NCBI GenBank assembly: GCA_022793375.1
Contig: JAAWCS010000018.1
Location: 1 to 64,000, forward strand
Source of the DNA: Lachnospiraceae bacterium
Lineage (GTDB): Bacteria > Bacillota > Clostridia > Lachnospirales > Lachnospiraceae
DNA: 64,000 bases
Reading direction: 5' to 3'
The notes under the pieces were generated by a model. The model was not told where the DNA came from. It ran no database searches and saw only the letters and a program-made list of their open reading frames with translations. Position 1 is the stretch's first letter, and every line of letters starts with the position of its first letter. Shown piece by piece: positions 26,919-35,810 of this stretch. Position numbers and translations under genes: made by a program.

Positions 26919-28277
26919 TTATCCTATCATAATCTTGCTCTCCGGAAGCTCCATCGCCGCCCCGCGGTTTCTACCGGAAAAGAACAGAAACGCTATCGTG
27001 ATCGGTCCGGTCCGGCCGATATACATAACGGCGATCACCACCAGCTTGCCGAGATCGGACAGCTGCGCCGTGATGCCCCGGGACAGTCCCACGGTAGCCA
27101 CGGCCGACACAATCTCGTAAAGCGTATCCTCAAATGAAAAGCCGTCGGTCAAAAACAGCAGCAGGCTGCCCAAAAGCGCTACGCCAAAAGCCATCATCAC
27201 CACGCACAGCGCGGTGCGCAGGCTGTCGATCGCCACCCGCCGGCCAAACAGTTCCGTATTGCGCCGCCCCTTCATCACCGCCAGAAACGTCAGCACCAGC
27301 ATCGCGACGGTCGTCGTCTTGACGCCGCCGGCCGTTCCCATCGGCGAGCCGCCGATGAACATCAGGACCAGGGCCGCCAGCACCGAGGCGCTGCGAAGCT
27401 CTCCCTGATGAATCGTGTAAAACCCGGCGGTACGGGTCGTCACCGACTGAAACAGCGCCGCCGTCATCTTGCCGCCCACTCCCAGCGGACCGAGCGTCTG
27501 CGGGTTGTTCCACTCAAACAAAAGAAACAGAAAAGCTCCGCCGAAAATCAGGATCAGCGTCGTCATAATCGCCAGTTTGGAGTGCAGCTTCAGCCGGGCA
27601 AACAGGCGGTAATTTTTAATCCCGCTCTGCTTTTTCTCCCGCAGCACCCGCGCCAGATCCCACCACACCAGAAAGCCGATGCCGCTTAAAACGATCAGGA
27701 GGATCGTAATCCCGTTGATAATCGGATTTGTTACGTAGGGGGCCAGACTGTCCTCGCTGACGATGTCCATGCCGGCGTTGCAGAACGTGGAAACCGCGTT
27801 GAACACCGACGCGCCCACGCCCCGCCAAAAGCCAAACTGCGGCACGTAAACCAGCGCATAAAAAAACGCGCCCACCGCCTCCGCCGCAAAGGTCCCGGCA
27901 ATGATTTTTACCACAGTCTGCCGCATCCCGGCCAGGGAATCCAGGCTGTAGGTCTCCTGCACCATGACCTGTTCCCGCAGATTCATCCGCCGGCCCATAA
28001 AAATCAGCACGGCCATTGAAACTGTCATGATTCCCAGTCCGCCCAGCTGGATCAAAAGCAGGATCACCGTCTGTCCAAACGCGCTCCAATGGCTCATTGT
28101 GCTGACCGTCACCAGCCCGGTCACACAGACCGAGGTCGTGGCGGTAAACAGAGCGTCGATCGGGGCGGTCGCTTCGCCGGAGGCCGAAGAAAACGGCAGC
28201 ATCAGCAGCAGCGCCCCTGCGAGGATCAGCGCCAAAAAACTCAACGCAATCAACTGCGTCGTCGTCCACTTCTTCAT
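26919..28277 (-). CDS. ktrB: KtrB/TrkH-type potassium transporter
   Basis: 452 residues from ATG at 28277, preceded by AGAGGAGA; an upstream in-frame extension of 41 codons is not hydrophobic and lacks a site. It shows the four-repeat membrane-pore-membrane plan: selectivity-loop glycines appear in TTSVCVTGLVTV, FNAVSTFCNAGMD, QSVTTRTAGFYT and SAVATVGLSRGI. The last motif FIGRTGPITIAFLF is typical of TrkH/KtrB. With KtrA it forms the potassium (and possibly sodium-coupled) uptake system. Confidence 0.93.
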   Translation of the reverse strand: MKKWTTTQLIALSFLALILAGALLLMLPFSSASGEATAPIDALFTATTSVCVTGLVTVSTMSHWSAFGQTVILLLIQLGGLGIMTVSMAVLIFMGRRMNLREQVMVQETYSLDSLAGMRQTVVKIIAGTFAAEAVGAFFYALVYVPQFGFWRGVGASVFNAVSTFCNAGMDIVSEDSLAPYVTNPIINGITILLIVLSGIGFLVWWDLARVLREKKQSGIKNYRLFARLKLHSKLAIMTTLILIFGGAFLFLLFEWNNPQTLGPLGVGGKMTAALFQSVTTRTAGFYTIHQGELRSASVLAALVLMFIGGSPMGTAGGVKTTTVAMLVLTFLAVMKGRRNTELFGRRVAIDSLRTALCVVMMAFGVALLGSLLLFLTDGFSFEDTLYEIVSAVATVGLSRGITAQLSDLGKLVVIAVMYIGRTGPITIAFLFFSGRNRGAAMELPESKIMIG

Positions 28278-28478
28278 ATAAGTAATCTCCTCTGTTTGTC
28301 CGCGTTTCCAGGATACAAGGAAGCTGCCGCAAAACCGGGGCTTTATACAACAGGCGCCCCTCTGTGCCGGGTATTTTGCCCTGCTTTGCATATGCTCCAC
28401 GTTTTACAGCAGCCCCGTCTTACCTGTCCCGGCGTATTGTCTGCGTTATTTCAGACAACACGCCGGCGATAACAGGAC

Positions 28479-29003
28479 CTAATTTCCCTCGTAGCGGATT
28501 ACGCTGCCCACCTCATATCCGGAAAGCTTTTTACGGCCGTTCAGACCGGCCAGCTCCATCAAAAAGCAGATCTTCACCACTTCGCCGCCCAGCCCTTCGA
28601 CCAGCTTGACGATGGCTTCAATCGTGCCGCCGGTCGCGATCAGGTCGTCGATAATCACCACTTTCTGGCCCGGCTTGATGGAATCTTTATGCATTTCGAT
28701 CACCGCACTGCCGTACTCCAAATCATACTCCATCGAAACCGTCTCACAGGGCAGTTTGCCTTTTTTGCGCACCGGCACAAACGATTTGCCCAGGTTGTAG
28801 GCCACCGGGACGCCGAAGATAAAGCCGCGGGATTCCGGCCCTACGACCACGTCAAACTCCACGTCGGAGATCAATTCCTGAATCCCGTCAATCGCCAGTT
28901 TCAGGCCTTCCGCCTCCTGCAGGACGCTGGTTATATCGCGGAATATAATTCCTTTCTCAGGAAAATCCGGAATGCTTCTTACAAAATCTTCCACCTTTTT
29001 CAT
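28479..29003 (-). CDS. apt: Adenine phosphoribosyltransferase
   Basis: 174 residues, normal length. The PRPP-binding loop is VVIIDDLIATGGTIEA (about 118-133) and the flexible loop and base site lie around GPESRGFIFGVPVAYNLGKSFVPVRKKGKLPCET. Start at 29003 after GGAGGAAA; a 17-codon upstream extension is rejected. It salvages adenine to AMP. The upstream neighbour is recJ, as in many Firmicutes. Confidence 0.95.
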   Translation of the reverse strand: MKKVEDFVRSIPDFPEKGIIFRDITSVLQEAEGLKLAIDGIQELISDVEFDVVVGPESRGFIFGVPVAYNLGKSFVPVRKKGKLPCETVSMEYDLEYGSAVIEMHKDSIKPGQKVVIIDDLIATGGTIEAIVKLVEGLGGEVVKICFLMELAGLNGRKKLSGYEVGSVIRYEGN

Positions 29004-29049
29004 GAAATTTCCTCCATTCCTGCGCTTTTTCGCGCAGCAGTCTCTTTGC

Positions 29050-29138
29050 GGCACACCCGGCCGCGAACGGTTTCATTGTCGGCGGCTTTGGGCGATTGGG
29101 CGTTTATACCGGCACACCTGGCCGCGAACGGTTTCATT
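29050..29138 (+). repeat. 28-bp direct repeat between recJ and apt
   Basis: Two copies (29050-29077 and 29111-29138) of a sequence running GGCACACC(C/T)GGCCGCG and onward to TTTCATT, one mismatch apart and 61 bp start to start. They lie in the 222-bp spacer between recJ and apt; the region otherwise holds no gene. Confidence 0.85.
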
Positions 29139-29225
29139 ATACAGCGGATTGCAGGCAGCCGCAAGTCTTTTTGCGCCGAAACAAGGCGGCTGTACAGGTA
29201 TTTCGCGCTGCCCGGCCGCGTCCGC

Positions 29226-31010
29226 TCATGCTTTCCGGCGTGCAATCCGGCAATAGTGCTGTACGACGATCTGCACTGTGCGCACGCCCCGATATTCGTT
29301 GACTGACGGATAATACGCCAATCCCAAGTCCACCGGATTGGGCCGACCGTCATAGAGGGCTCTCAGCGCCGTTTCCCCAAACTCCGCTCGTATGTATTCT
29401 TCCCATTCTTCGATATCTCCATAATAGATCGCATCGATGCGAAAGCCGTCGTCGTTCTCTGCTAAAAGTTTTAAAACGTTTCGGTTTTTGCCGAGAACCC
29501 GCGCCGAATGCAGGGCAAAATGCTGTTCGGCAAACAGCGGCCGCCGGTTTCCTTTGCCAAACGGCTCCAGCAAATCCAGTTCCTGAGTGGTTTCCTCCGA
29601 CCAATAGCCGGCCGGGGCCGCCGCGTCGATGCGCACCACCGGTAGGAAGTCCTCCTCGCAAAGGCCGGTATCTTCGTTGATCCGTCTCGTAAATTCCGCC
29701 AGATTTTCCCGTGCAAACGAAAGCCCGGCCGCCATCGGATGTCCGCCGAAGCGGCTCAGAAGATCGCTGCAGCGCTGAAGATTCTCAAACATGGAGTACG
29801 CCTCGATCGACCGCCCGGAACCCTTCAGCCCCGTCTCGGCGTCCACGATCACATATACCGGATGGCCGTATGTCTCCCGCAGCCGTCCGGCGATAATCCC
29901 GGCCAGGCTCTCATGGCAGTCCGGCAAATAAACGACCATCACCGGCTGCCGGTACAGTTTTTGCTCCTCGATCCGTTTTTTGCCCTGCTCCACGCCGGCG
30001 GCCGTCATCTCCTTGCGGCTGTCGTTTAACTGCTTAAGCGAAAGCGCCAGCGGAAGTGCTTCTTCCATCGTCTCTGCAAATAAAAGCGAGAAAGCCTGCC
30101 GCACGGTGGACAGACGGCCGGCCGCGTTGAAGCAGGGTCCCAGCACAAAACCGATATGATACGCGCTCAGCCGGCCCGGATCCAGTCCGGTGACCGCCAT
30201 CAGCGCCCGCAGGCCCGGGTTTTCTGTCCTCTTGAGCAGATTCAGCCCATCTCTTACAAGAATCCGGTTTTCTCCTGTTAAATCCATCACATCGGCCACC
30301 GTGGCAATCGCCGCATAGCCCAAAAGTTCGTCCAATTCCGCCGCGTCGATCCCGGCCTGTTGGTACAAAAGCTCGGCCAGTTTATACGTAACGCCTGCCC
30401 CGCACAGCCCTTTGTAAGGATACGCGCAATCCGCCTGCCGGGGATTGACAATGGCCCGCGCCGGCGGCAGCACATACTGCCGGCCCTCCTCGTTTTGCAC
30501 AAACGGAACCTCATGGTGATCGGTCACAATCGTAGCGATCCCCAATTCCTCGGCATAGGCAATCGGCTCCGGCGCCGCGATCCCGTTGTCGCAGGTGATG
30601 AGCAGCGACGCTCCGTCCTCGTGAGCCTGCGCCACAATCCGCATATTCAGGCCATAGCCCTCCGCCACCCGGTCCGGCGTGTAAATCTGCGCCTGCCCTC
30701 CCAATCGTGTAACCGCCTTGTGAAGGATCAGGGCGGAAAAAATGCCGTCCACGTCAAAATCGGAAGCAATCCCGACCTTTTGACCGGCCCGGGCCGCCGC
30801 CAAAAGAAGCGACGACGCCCGATCCGCATCTTTTAACAGCGCCGGATCGTGCAGGGACTGCCTTGTGCCAAAAAAATACTCGTCTAACTCTTCTTTTGTC
30901 CGATACCCGCGGTTGACCGCCAGCTTGACTAAAAGGGGGCTGACCCCCACGGCCGCCGCCAGCGCCCTGTAATCCGCTTTTTTATTTTCCAAAATCCATT
31001 TTTCTTTCAT
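29226..31010 (-). CDS. recJ: Single-stranded-DNA-specific exonuclease RecJ
   Basis: 594 residues from ATG at 31010 after GGGGAGA; a 30-codon longer frame has no site. DHH/DHHA1 family: metal ligands in SDFDVDG (D84, D86, D88), CDNG (about 140-143) and TDHHE (D164, H165, H166); the later GGHPMAAGLSF is the DHHA1 GGGH-type motif; an OB-fold follows. It degrades single-stranded DNA 5' to 3' in recombination and repair. Slightly longer than the usual 560-580 residues owing to the C-terminal part. Confidence 0.93.
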   Translation of the reverse strand: MKEKWILENKKADYRALAAAVGVSPLLVKLAVNRGYRTKEELDEYFFGTRQSLHDPALLKDADRASSLLLAAARAGQKVGIASDFDVDGIFSALILHKAVTRLGGQAQIYTPDRVAEGYGLNMRIVAQAHEDGASLLITCDNGIAAPEPIAYAEELGIATIVTDHHEVPFVQNEEGRQYVLPPARAIVNPRQADCAYPYKGLCGAGVTYKLAELLYQQAGIDAAELDELLGYAAIATVADVMDLTGENRILVRDGLNLLKRTENPGLRALMAVTGLDPGRLSAYHIGFVLGPCFNAAGRLSTVRQAFSLLFAETMEEALPLALSLKQLNDSRKEMTAAGVEQGKKRIEEQKLYRQPVMVVYLPDCHESLAGIIAGRLRETYGHPVYVIVDAETGLKGSGRSIEAYSMFENLQRCSDLLSRFGGHPMAAGLSFARENLAEFTRRINEDTGLCEEDFLPVVRIDAAAPAGYWSEETTQELDLLEPFGKGNRRPLFAEQHFALHSARVLGKNRNVLKLLAENDDGFRIDAIYYGDIEEWEEYIRAEFGETALRALYDGRPNPVDLGLAYYPSVNEYRGVRTVQIVVQHYCRIARRKA

Positions 31011-31090
31011 GGTATAGTCTCCCCTGTATCCTGCGGCTGTCAAGCGGCCGATTTTCGTATGCGGGCAAAGATAAGGCTTTGCCGCCCCTA

Positions 31091-31119
31091 AGTATAGCAA
31101 AGAAACCGCTCCTTCACAA
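31091..31119 (-). promoter_or_regulatory. Promoter of recJ-apt
   Basis: Minus strand: TTGTGA (31114-31119), 17-bp spacer, TATACT (31091-31096). Confidence 0.7.
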
Positions 31120-31129
31120 GCGCGGAAAT

Positions 31130-31157
31130 TTGCAAACCGTCTGTTTTGTGCTACTAT
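31130..31157 (+). promoter_or_regulatory. Possible promoter of the ECF sigma gene
   Basis: TTGCAA (31130-31135), 16-bp spacer, TACTAT (31152-31157), about 125 bp before the start codon. It is sigma-A-like, not an obvious ECF promoter. Confidence 0.5.
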
Positions 31158-31281
31158 GAAAACAAGCTCCTGTCAATGCGCGGATTTTTTTACTTTTATC
31201 TGTCCGCTTTTGCTTTCTTCCTTCGTTTCTAAAGAGAGAGCAGGAAAAGCCTGCGCCGTTTTACCAAAGGAGAGCTCTTAT

Positions 31282-31818
31282 ATGAATTTGATACGCAAAA
31301 TTGCCCGGGGCAATGTCGGTGCCCTGGAGCAGCTCTATGAGCGGTACAAGACCGGCGTCTACCGTCTGGCCCTCTCGCTGACCGGCGACCCTTATCTGGC
31401 AGAGGACATCACGCAGGATACCTTCCTGCGAATTCAGGAAAATGCTTCCTCTTACCGGCCTGGCGGCGGCGAAGCGGCCTGGATTTTAACGATTGCCCGC
31501 AACTTGACCTACGACTGTCTGCGCAGACGCAGACGCGAAATCTGCAGCGACGATGCGGCGCGGGAATACGGCGGTTTGGCCGCCGGCGCTTTTTCCTCGT
31601 TTGCCGCTTCCGGCGGGGAGGCTGCTGCCGGCAACCTGTACTTTCTTGATTTGATTTCCGGCCTGTCCCTTGAGGAAAAGGAGCTCGTCTGTCTGCGGAT
31701 CCTCGGCGGACTGCCCTGGCGTGAAATCGGCCGCATTACGTGCCAATCGGGGGAAGCCTGCCGCAAACGCTACGAGAGGATACTTAAACGGCTGCGAGAG
31801 CAATTCACCGGCCAATAA
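31282..31818 (+). CDS. ECF-type RNA polymerase sigma factor
   Basis: 178 residues from ATG after AAAGGAGA. Region 2 (about 10-75: ALEQLYERYKTGVYRLALSLTGDPYLAEDITQDTFLRI, then WILTIARNLTYDCLRRRRRE) and region 4 (about 120-172: LSLEEKELVCLRILGGLPWREIGRI) are clear, with no region 3. The next gene, 43 bp downstream, encodes a single-pass membrane protein that probably senses an outside signal or holds the sigma factor. The regulon is unknown. Confidence 0.9.
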   Translation: MNLIRKIARGNVGALEQLYERYKTGVYRLALSLTGDPYLAEDITQDTFLRIQENASSYRPGGGEAAWILTIARNLTYDCLRRRRREICSDDAAREYGGLAAGAFSSFAASGGEAAAGNLYFLDLISGLSLEEKELVCLRILGGLPWREIGRITCQSGEACRKRYERILKRLREQFTGQ

Positions 31819-31861
31819 TGTTTTCCGCACACCTACATTTATCTATGAAAGGATTTTTCCT

Positions 31862-33496
31862 ATGAAATATTCCAGCATCTATGAAATCGAGCCGCTTCTA
31901 ATCCACGCCGCCAACCAGCTGCCCGGGCCGCAGAAACCGGTTCCCGTATCCGCGTGCATGAAACGCCCGGCCCGGCCGGCTTTCTCCTGGCGGGCCGCGG
32001 TCACGGTCCTGCTGCTTCTCTGCCTTGGCGCCAGCACCGCGCTGGCCGCCAGCCCCAAGCTGCGCGATGCCTTCGTTCGCTTCTTTACTTCCGGAACCGT
32101 AGAACAGCCGCCCATCGACCTGTTAAATCCCGTTCCTGCCGGGGAATCACCCGCGCAGACGGATTCGCAGCCTGAAACCAGGCGCCGGCCGGATGCAAAA
32201 TCCCAGTCCCCGGCCGATTCCCAGGCAGAAAACAATACCGACGACGAACGCGTGCAGACGGCCGGCAGTTTGACCCTGGTACAGCCCGCCGCACTCGATG
32301 CGCATTTTTCCGCGTTTTATGTCAGCAGCGGCGATTATCTGGAATGGATCCGCACACCTTCGGGGCGCCCGCTTTTTAGCACCCGGTCCGACCACGCTAC
32401 GCCGGTTTACTATGCCCTGGAGGACGGTATTTTGCGGGAAATCCGTTTGGAAAGCCACACGCTCACTGCTTCCGTACAGCTCGGAGAGCTGCCCGGCGTC
32501 ATGGGGCATGACAAAGAAACGGATTTCTGGAAGGTTGCACTGCCGCCCATGGAGTTTACGGTAAACTGGCAGCAGTATGAAGAAGATATTTTGATTGATA
32601 ACACGGATACCGATATCCGCTTCGACATCGGCAGTACCTTCGGCGGCCTGTCGGAGGACTGCGACGGCCGTTTCTACAGCCGCGCCATTGTCGGGCGCAG
32701 CGATGTAGTTCAGGTATTTTTCAATTTTGACGGACAGCGGACGGAATATGAGTATCCCTTCCTTCTGTATTTAAACGACAGCCGTATATCCGATCCGCTA
32801 TCCGGGGCAGAACTGTCGGCTTACCCCTGCATCACCGAGCTTGCCATCTCCGACGATCTGCTCCATGCAACGGCCCGGGCCGGCTCCGATCACGACCACC
32901 TGCGCCCGATCACCATTGACTTGCAGACCGGTTCGGTCACGGAAACAGCCTGGCCCGAACCGCCGGCCGACGACTGTTTTCTCTGGTTTGCGACCGGGGA
33001 GAATACGCTGTTTTACGGTATCGGCAGCGACGAGTCTTTGGACGGTTACTTCTATGATACGGAGTCCGGTCAGTCCACACAGCTGTTTGCCGGCGCGGCC
33101 AGCCGCGCTTACGAGGACGGCTTCGCCGAACGCTATTATGAGTTTGTCGGCGGCGGCTATGTCATATATTATGAAGGGGACTGCGTCTTTCTAATTGATT
33201 TGCACGACGGTTCCTCTCTCCTTTTGGAGGGCGTCCCAAACAGCCGCCTGGTACATTTTTTCTTCAACCCGGATTTTACCGTGCTGAGCGTAACGCTTTC
33301 GTCCGAGGACGGCGGCACCCGGCGTCTCGGCTTTATTGCCCTGAAAACGCAGGACGCGGCCTACTTTGAACGGGAACTGCCGGACGGAGTGCGGGAAATA
33401 AGCGCCAGCTGGTACGCGCCCTACGGGTATCTGGTGCAGGCTATAGACGAAGCAAAGGGGCGTTATTATCTGTATTTGTATCAGTACACGGAATAA
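31862..33496 (+). CDS. Single-pass membrane protein, probable sigma-factor partner
   Basis: 544 residues from ATG after AAAGGA. A short cytoplasmic head (1-42) precedes one membrane helix (about 43-62, AAVTVLLLLCLGASTALAAS). The outer part begins with a Pro/Gln/Glu-rich linker and continues as a beta-rich domain with many aromatic/aspartate strands, without a family I recognise. By position after an ECF sigma gene it could be an anti-sigma or sensor; the head does not show a zinc-type anti-sigma motif (no HxxxCxxC). Function unproven. Confidence 0.65.
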   Translation: MKYSSIYEIEPLLIHAANQLPGPQKPVPVSACMKRPARPAFSWRAAVTVLLLLCLGASTALAASPKLRDAFVRFFTSGTVEQPPIDLLNPVPAGESPAQTDSQPETRRRPDAKSQSPADSQAENNTDDERVQTAGSLTLVQPAALDAHFSAFYVSSGDYLEWIRTPSGRPLFSTRSDHATPVYYALEDGILREIRLESHTLTASVQLGELPGVMGHDKETDFWKVALPPMEFTVNWQQYEEDILIDNTDTDIRFDIGSTFGGLSEDCDGRFYSRAIVGRSDVVQVFFNFDGQRTEYEYPFLLYLNDSRISDPLSGAELSAYPCITELAISDDLLHATARAGSDHDHLRPITIDLQTGSVTETAWPEPPADDCFLWFATGENTLFYGIGSDESLDGYFYDTESGQSTQLFAGAASRAYEDGFAERYYEFVGGGYVIYYEGDCVFLIDLHDGSSLLLEGVPNSRLVHFFFNPDFTVLSVTLSSEDGGTRRLGFIALKTQDAAYFERELPDGVREISASWYAPYGYLVQAIDEAKGRYYLYLYQYTE

Positions 33497-33613
33497 GAAG
33501 ATGCGGCCAGCGAAGCCCTTTGGGCCGGCGGAATTTAGGCCGGCGCGGCCGTCCGGTGAATTTCTGTCGGCACGGTCGCCCGGTTGCGGCCGCCCGGCGG
33601 ATTTCCTTCTACT

Positions 33614-33642
33614 TGTTTTCCGCTGCAAAAGCTTTTATAATG
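33614..33642 (+). promoter_or_regulatory. Promoter of the winged-helix gene
   Basis: TTGTTT (33614-33619), 17-bp spacer, perfect TATAAT (33637-33642), 60 bp before the start codon. Confidence 0.65.
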
Positions 33643-33701
33643 GATACAGGATACTGATAATATTTGTCTTATTTTTAACAAATAAAAAGGGGGGGGTAAT
33701 T

Positions 33702-34973
33702 ATGGCCGTTATTTCCGCTGCGCCGGAGCAAATTCGGGCTTTTCGCCTGCAAGTACACAACCTGGAGCAAAAACTTCCTTTTTCCGCCTTAACCCAGGCG
33801 GCCGGCATCTGCGGTTTTCAGAATTCGCCGCCGGATTCCTGGGAAACAGCCGCCTTTTGCCGGCTCACCGACTGTACGCGTTCGCGGCTGCACGAAGCGC
33901 TCTATGCGGAAAAATCCCTTTTGCAAGCCTGGAGTTATCGGGGTGTGCCGCTGATTTTTCCGACAAAAGAAAGCGACGCTTTTTTGACGTCGCTGATTCC
34001 GCTGGCCGGGGAAACGCCCTGGACCTACACGCTGGGGCTTTCGGGCGCGCTGTCTTTTTTCGATATGTCCTTTGACGAACTGCTGCCGCCGGTGTGCGAA
34101 GCAATCCGCTGCCTGGAACACACGCTCGTACACAGCAAAGAGACGTTGGACCGCACGGTCGCCGAACAAGTGCGGCCTCTCCTGCCCTCAAAGCAGCAGG
34201 CGCTGTGGGATGCGCCCTCCATCTATGGCGATCCGGCACGGCAGACCATGGGACAGGCCGCTGTCTCCTTTTTGCTGCGCCCCTGCTCGCATCTGTCGCT
34301 CGTCGTATTCGGCGAACGGCAAAAAAACAGCCCGACCTTTACCTCCTATCGAGGCTGGGTCGGGCCGGAAGCAGATTTCCTCTCCACGCCGCATGATTCC
34401 CCCAAAAAGCCCGGTTTGGCCGAATACCCTCTTAAAGCGGCATCCGACCGGCTTCAGGAAGCCGGCCTGGCTCTTGTAAAAAAATTTGTACACGCCTTTG
34501 GCCCTGCCTCCTGCGGCGACTTTGCCAAATGGGCCGGCTGTCCGGCCCGCCAGGCAAAACGGCTCTGGAACATGGTCGCCGGGGAATTTCAGCCCGTAAC
34601 CGTTGACGGAAAAACACGTTATCTGTTAAAAGAAGATACCGATCGACTGCTTCATGCTCAGACGGATCCGGCCCGGCTCTGCCTGCTTGGCGCGCATGAC
34701 CCGTATCTCGATCTGCGCGACCGCGCGGTGATTCTGCCGGAAACCGGCCGGCAGCGATTAGTCTGGAAAACTGTCGCCAATCCCCACGTAATTTTGCGGG
34801 GCGGCCTTGTCGTCGGAATCTGGACCGTCCGCACGCAAAATGCAAAAATCCGCATAGATATGACGCTGTGGGATGCGCTTTCCGCTTCCGAGCAGGCAAT
34901 ACTCAGAAAATGGGCCGAACGCTATGCAGGTTTTCGGGAGATAGCGCTGCAGTCGGTTGAGATTCACAGTTAG
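33702..34973 (+). CDS. AlkZ-like winged-helix protein (HTH_42, candidate DNA glycosylase)
   Basis: 423 residues, starting after a G-rich site (AAGGGGGGGG). Placement in the HTH_42/AlkZ-YcaQ group rests on the length, the middle winged-helix stretch (about 265-300) and the late LLGAHDPYLDLRDRAVILP segment, equivalent to the conserved DPY-R-R motif. AlkZ enzymes remove bulky alkylated bases with a Q-x-(Q/D/R)-type pair in the first domain; here the equivalent region reads LQVHNL, giving QVH. Monocistronic. Antibiotic self-resistance roles are known for relatives in producers, general repair in others; neither can be assigned here. Confidence 0.65.
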   Translation: MAVISAAPEQIRAFRLQVHNLEQKLPFSALTQAAGICGFQNSPPDSWETAAFCRLTDCTRSRLHEALYAEKSLLQAWSYRGVPLIFPTKESDAFLTSLIPLAGETPWTYTLGLSGALSFFDMSFDELLPPVCEAIRCLEHTLVHSKETLDRTVAEQVRPLLPSKQQALWDAPSIYGDPARQTMGQAAVSFLLRPCSHLSLVVFGERQKNSPTFTSYRGWVGPEADFLSTPHDSPKKPGLAEYPLKAASDRLQEAGLALVKKFVHAFGPASCGDFAKWAGCPARQAKRLWNMVAGEFQPVTVDGKTRYLLKEDTDRLLHAQTDPARLCLLGAHDPYLDLRDRAVILPETGRQRLVWKTVANPHVILRGGLVVGIWTVRTQNAKIRIDMTLWDALSASEQAILRKWAERYAGFREIALQSVEIHS

Positions 34974-34981
34974 ACTCTTTT

Positions 34982-35689
34982 TCAGTGTTTCCTGCGCACA
35001 ATCATCTCGTAAGCTTCGTCCCGCAGCTGCTGGCTGAAAAAGCCCATCGCCGCGCCATAGAGCCGTTCCCCTTTGGCGCTGGTTTCCGTGATACCCTTCA
35101 GGTAAAATCCAATTGTATACAGTGTAAAACGATAGATCGTCCGGCGGCGGCCGTTGCTCTGTGTCATTGTTTTCTGTTCTTCATCCCGGCAGATTTCTTC
35201 GCAGTCCGACAGACGTACCAGATTTACAAGCGGCGTGCCGCCCCGCATGTAGGCGAAGCGGGGCGATACCAGCACGCTGGCCGGCGTGCCGTTGGAGCCG
35301 GGGCCCGTCATCTGAAAATCCATGTGGCTGCCTGCATCCCTTGCCGCCTTAAGCATCTCCCGGGCCAGTTCCTCCTGTTCACGCTCGTCCATGCCGATCT
35401 GCTTTATGGCCTTGCGGATGCCCTTTTCCATGCGCCCTGCGCGCAGGCCCGGCAGCATACACAAAACAATCACGCCGGTGATAAAAAGGCCTAAGATGAC
35501 GCCCGACACCGCCATCATTATCGCTTCCTCCGCTGTCCCGCCCAAAAATCCCATCAAGCCAAATAAAACGCCCAAAATAATTGCCGTGGCAGGAAGCACC
35601 TTCATCGTCATCATCCGGAGGGAACGGCGTCGGTAATCGCTCATCCACTTCTTTTCCTGCTCCAGCCATTCCATATAATATGTACCCAT
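34982..35689 (-). CDS. Membrane protein of unknown function
   Basis: 235 residues. An N-terminal charged stretch is followed by two hydrophobic helices (about 32-50 and 58-82), then a soluble domain (about 85-235) with mixed alpha/beta pattern ending in FFSQQLRDEAYEMIVRRKH. I recognise no family. The purine-rich GAGAGGAAA before the start comes from the edge of repeat array B. It converges on the winged-helix gene. Confidence 0.6.
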   Translation of the reverse strand: MGTYYMEWLEQEKKWMSDYRRRSLRMMTMKVLPATAIILGVLFGLMGFLGGTAEEAIMMAVSGVILGLFITGVIVLCMLPGLRAGRMEKGIRKAIKQIGMDEREQEELAREMLKAARDAGSHMDFQMTGPGSNGTPASVLVSPRFAYMRGGTPLVNLVRLSDCEEICRDEEQKTMTQSNGRRRTIYRFTLYTIGFYLKGITETSAKGERLYGAAMGFFSQQLRDEAYEMIVRRKH

Positions 35690-35693
35690 TGCA

Positions 35694-35810
35694 TTTCCTC
35701 TCTTCTGCCCGTGTTCTCAGGGCATAATGGTACACCCTTGCGGTGTTTCCTCTTTTCTGCCCGTGTTCTCAGGGCATAATGGTACACCCCTGTGGTGTTT
35801 CCTCTTTTTC
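35694..35810 (-). repeat. Two-hairpin dispersed repeat, array B (two units)
   Basis: Plus-strand hairpins GCCCGTGTTCTCAGGGC at 35707-35723 and 35759-35775, and ACACC-N5-GGTGT at 35732-35746 and 35784-35798; period 52 bp. On the minus strand the array runs into GAGAGGAAA and the start codon at 35689. It also abuts the stop of the DUF1015 gene. Confidence 0.9.
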
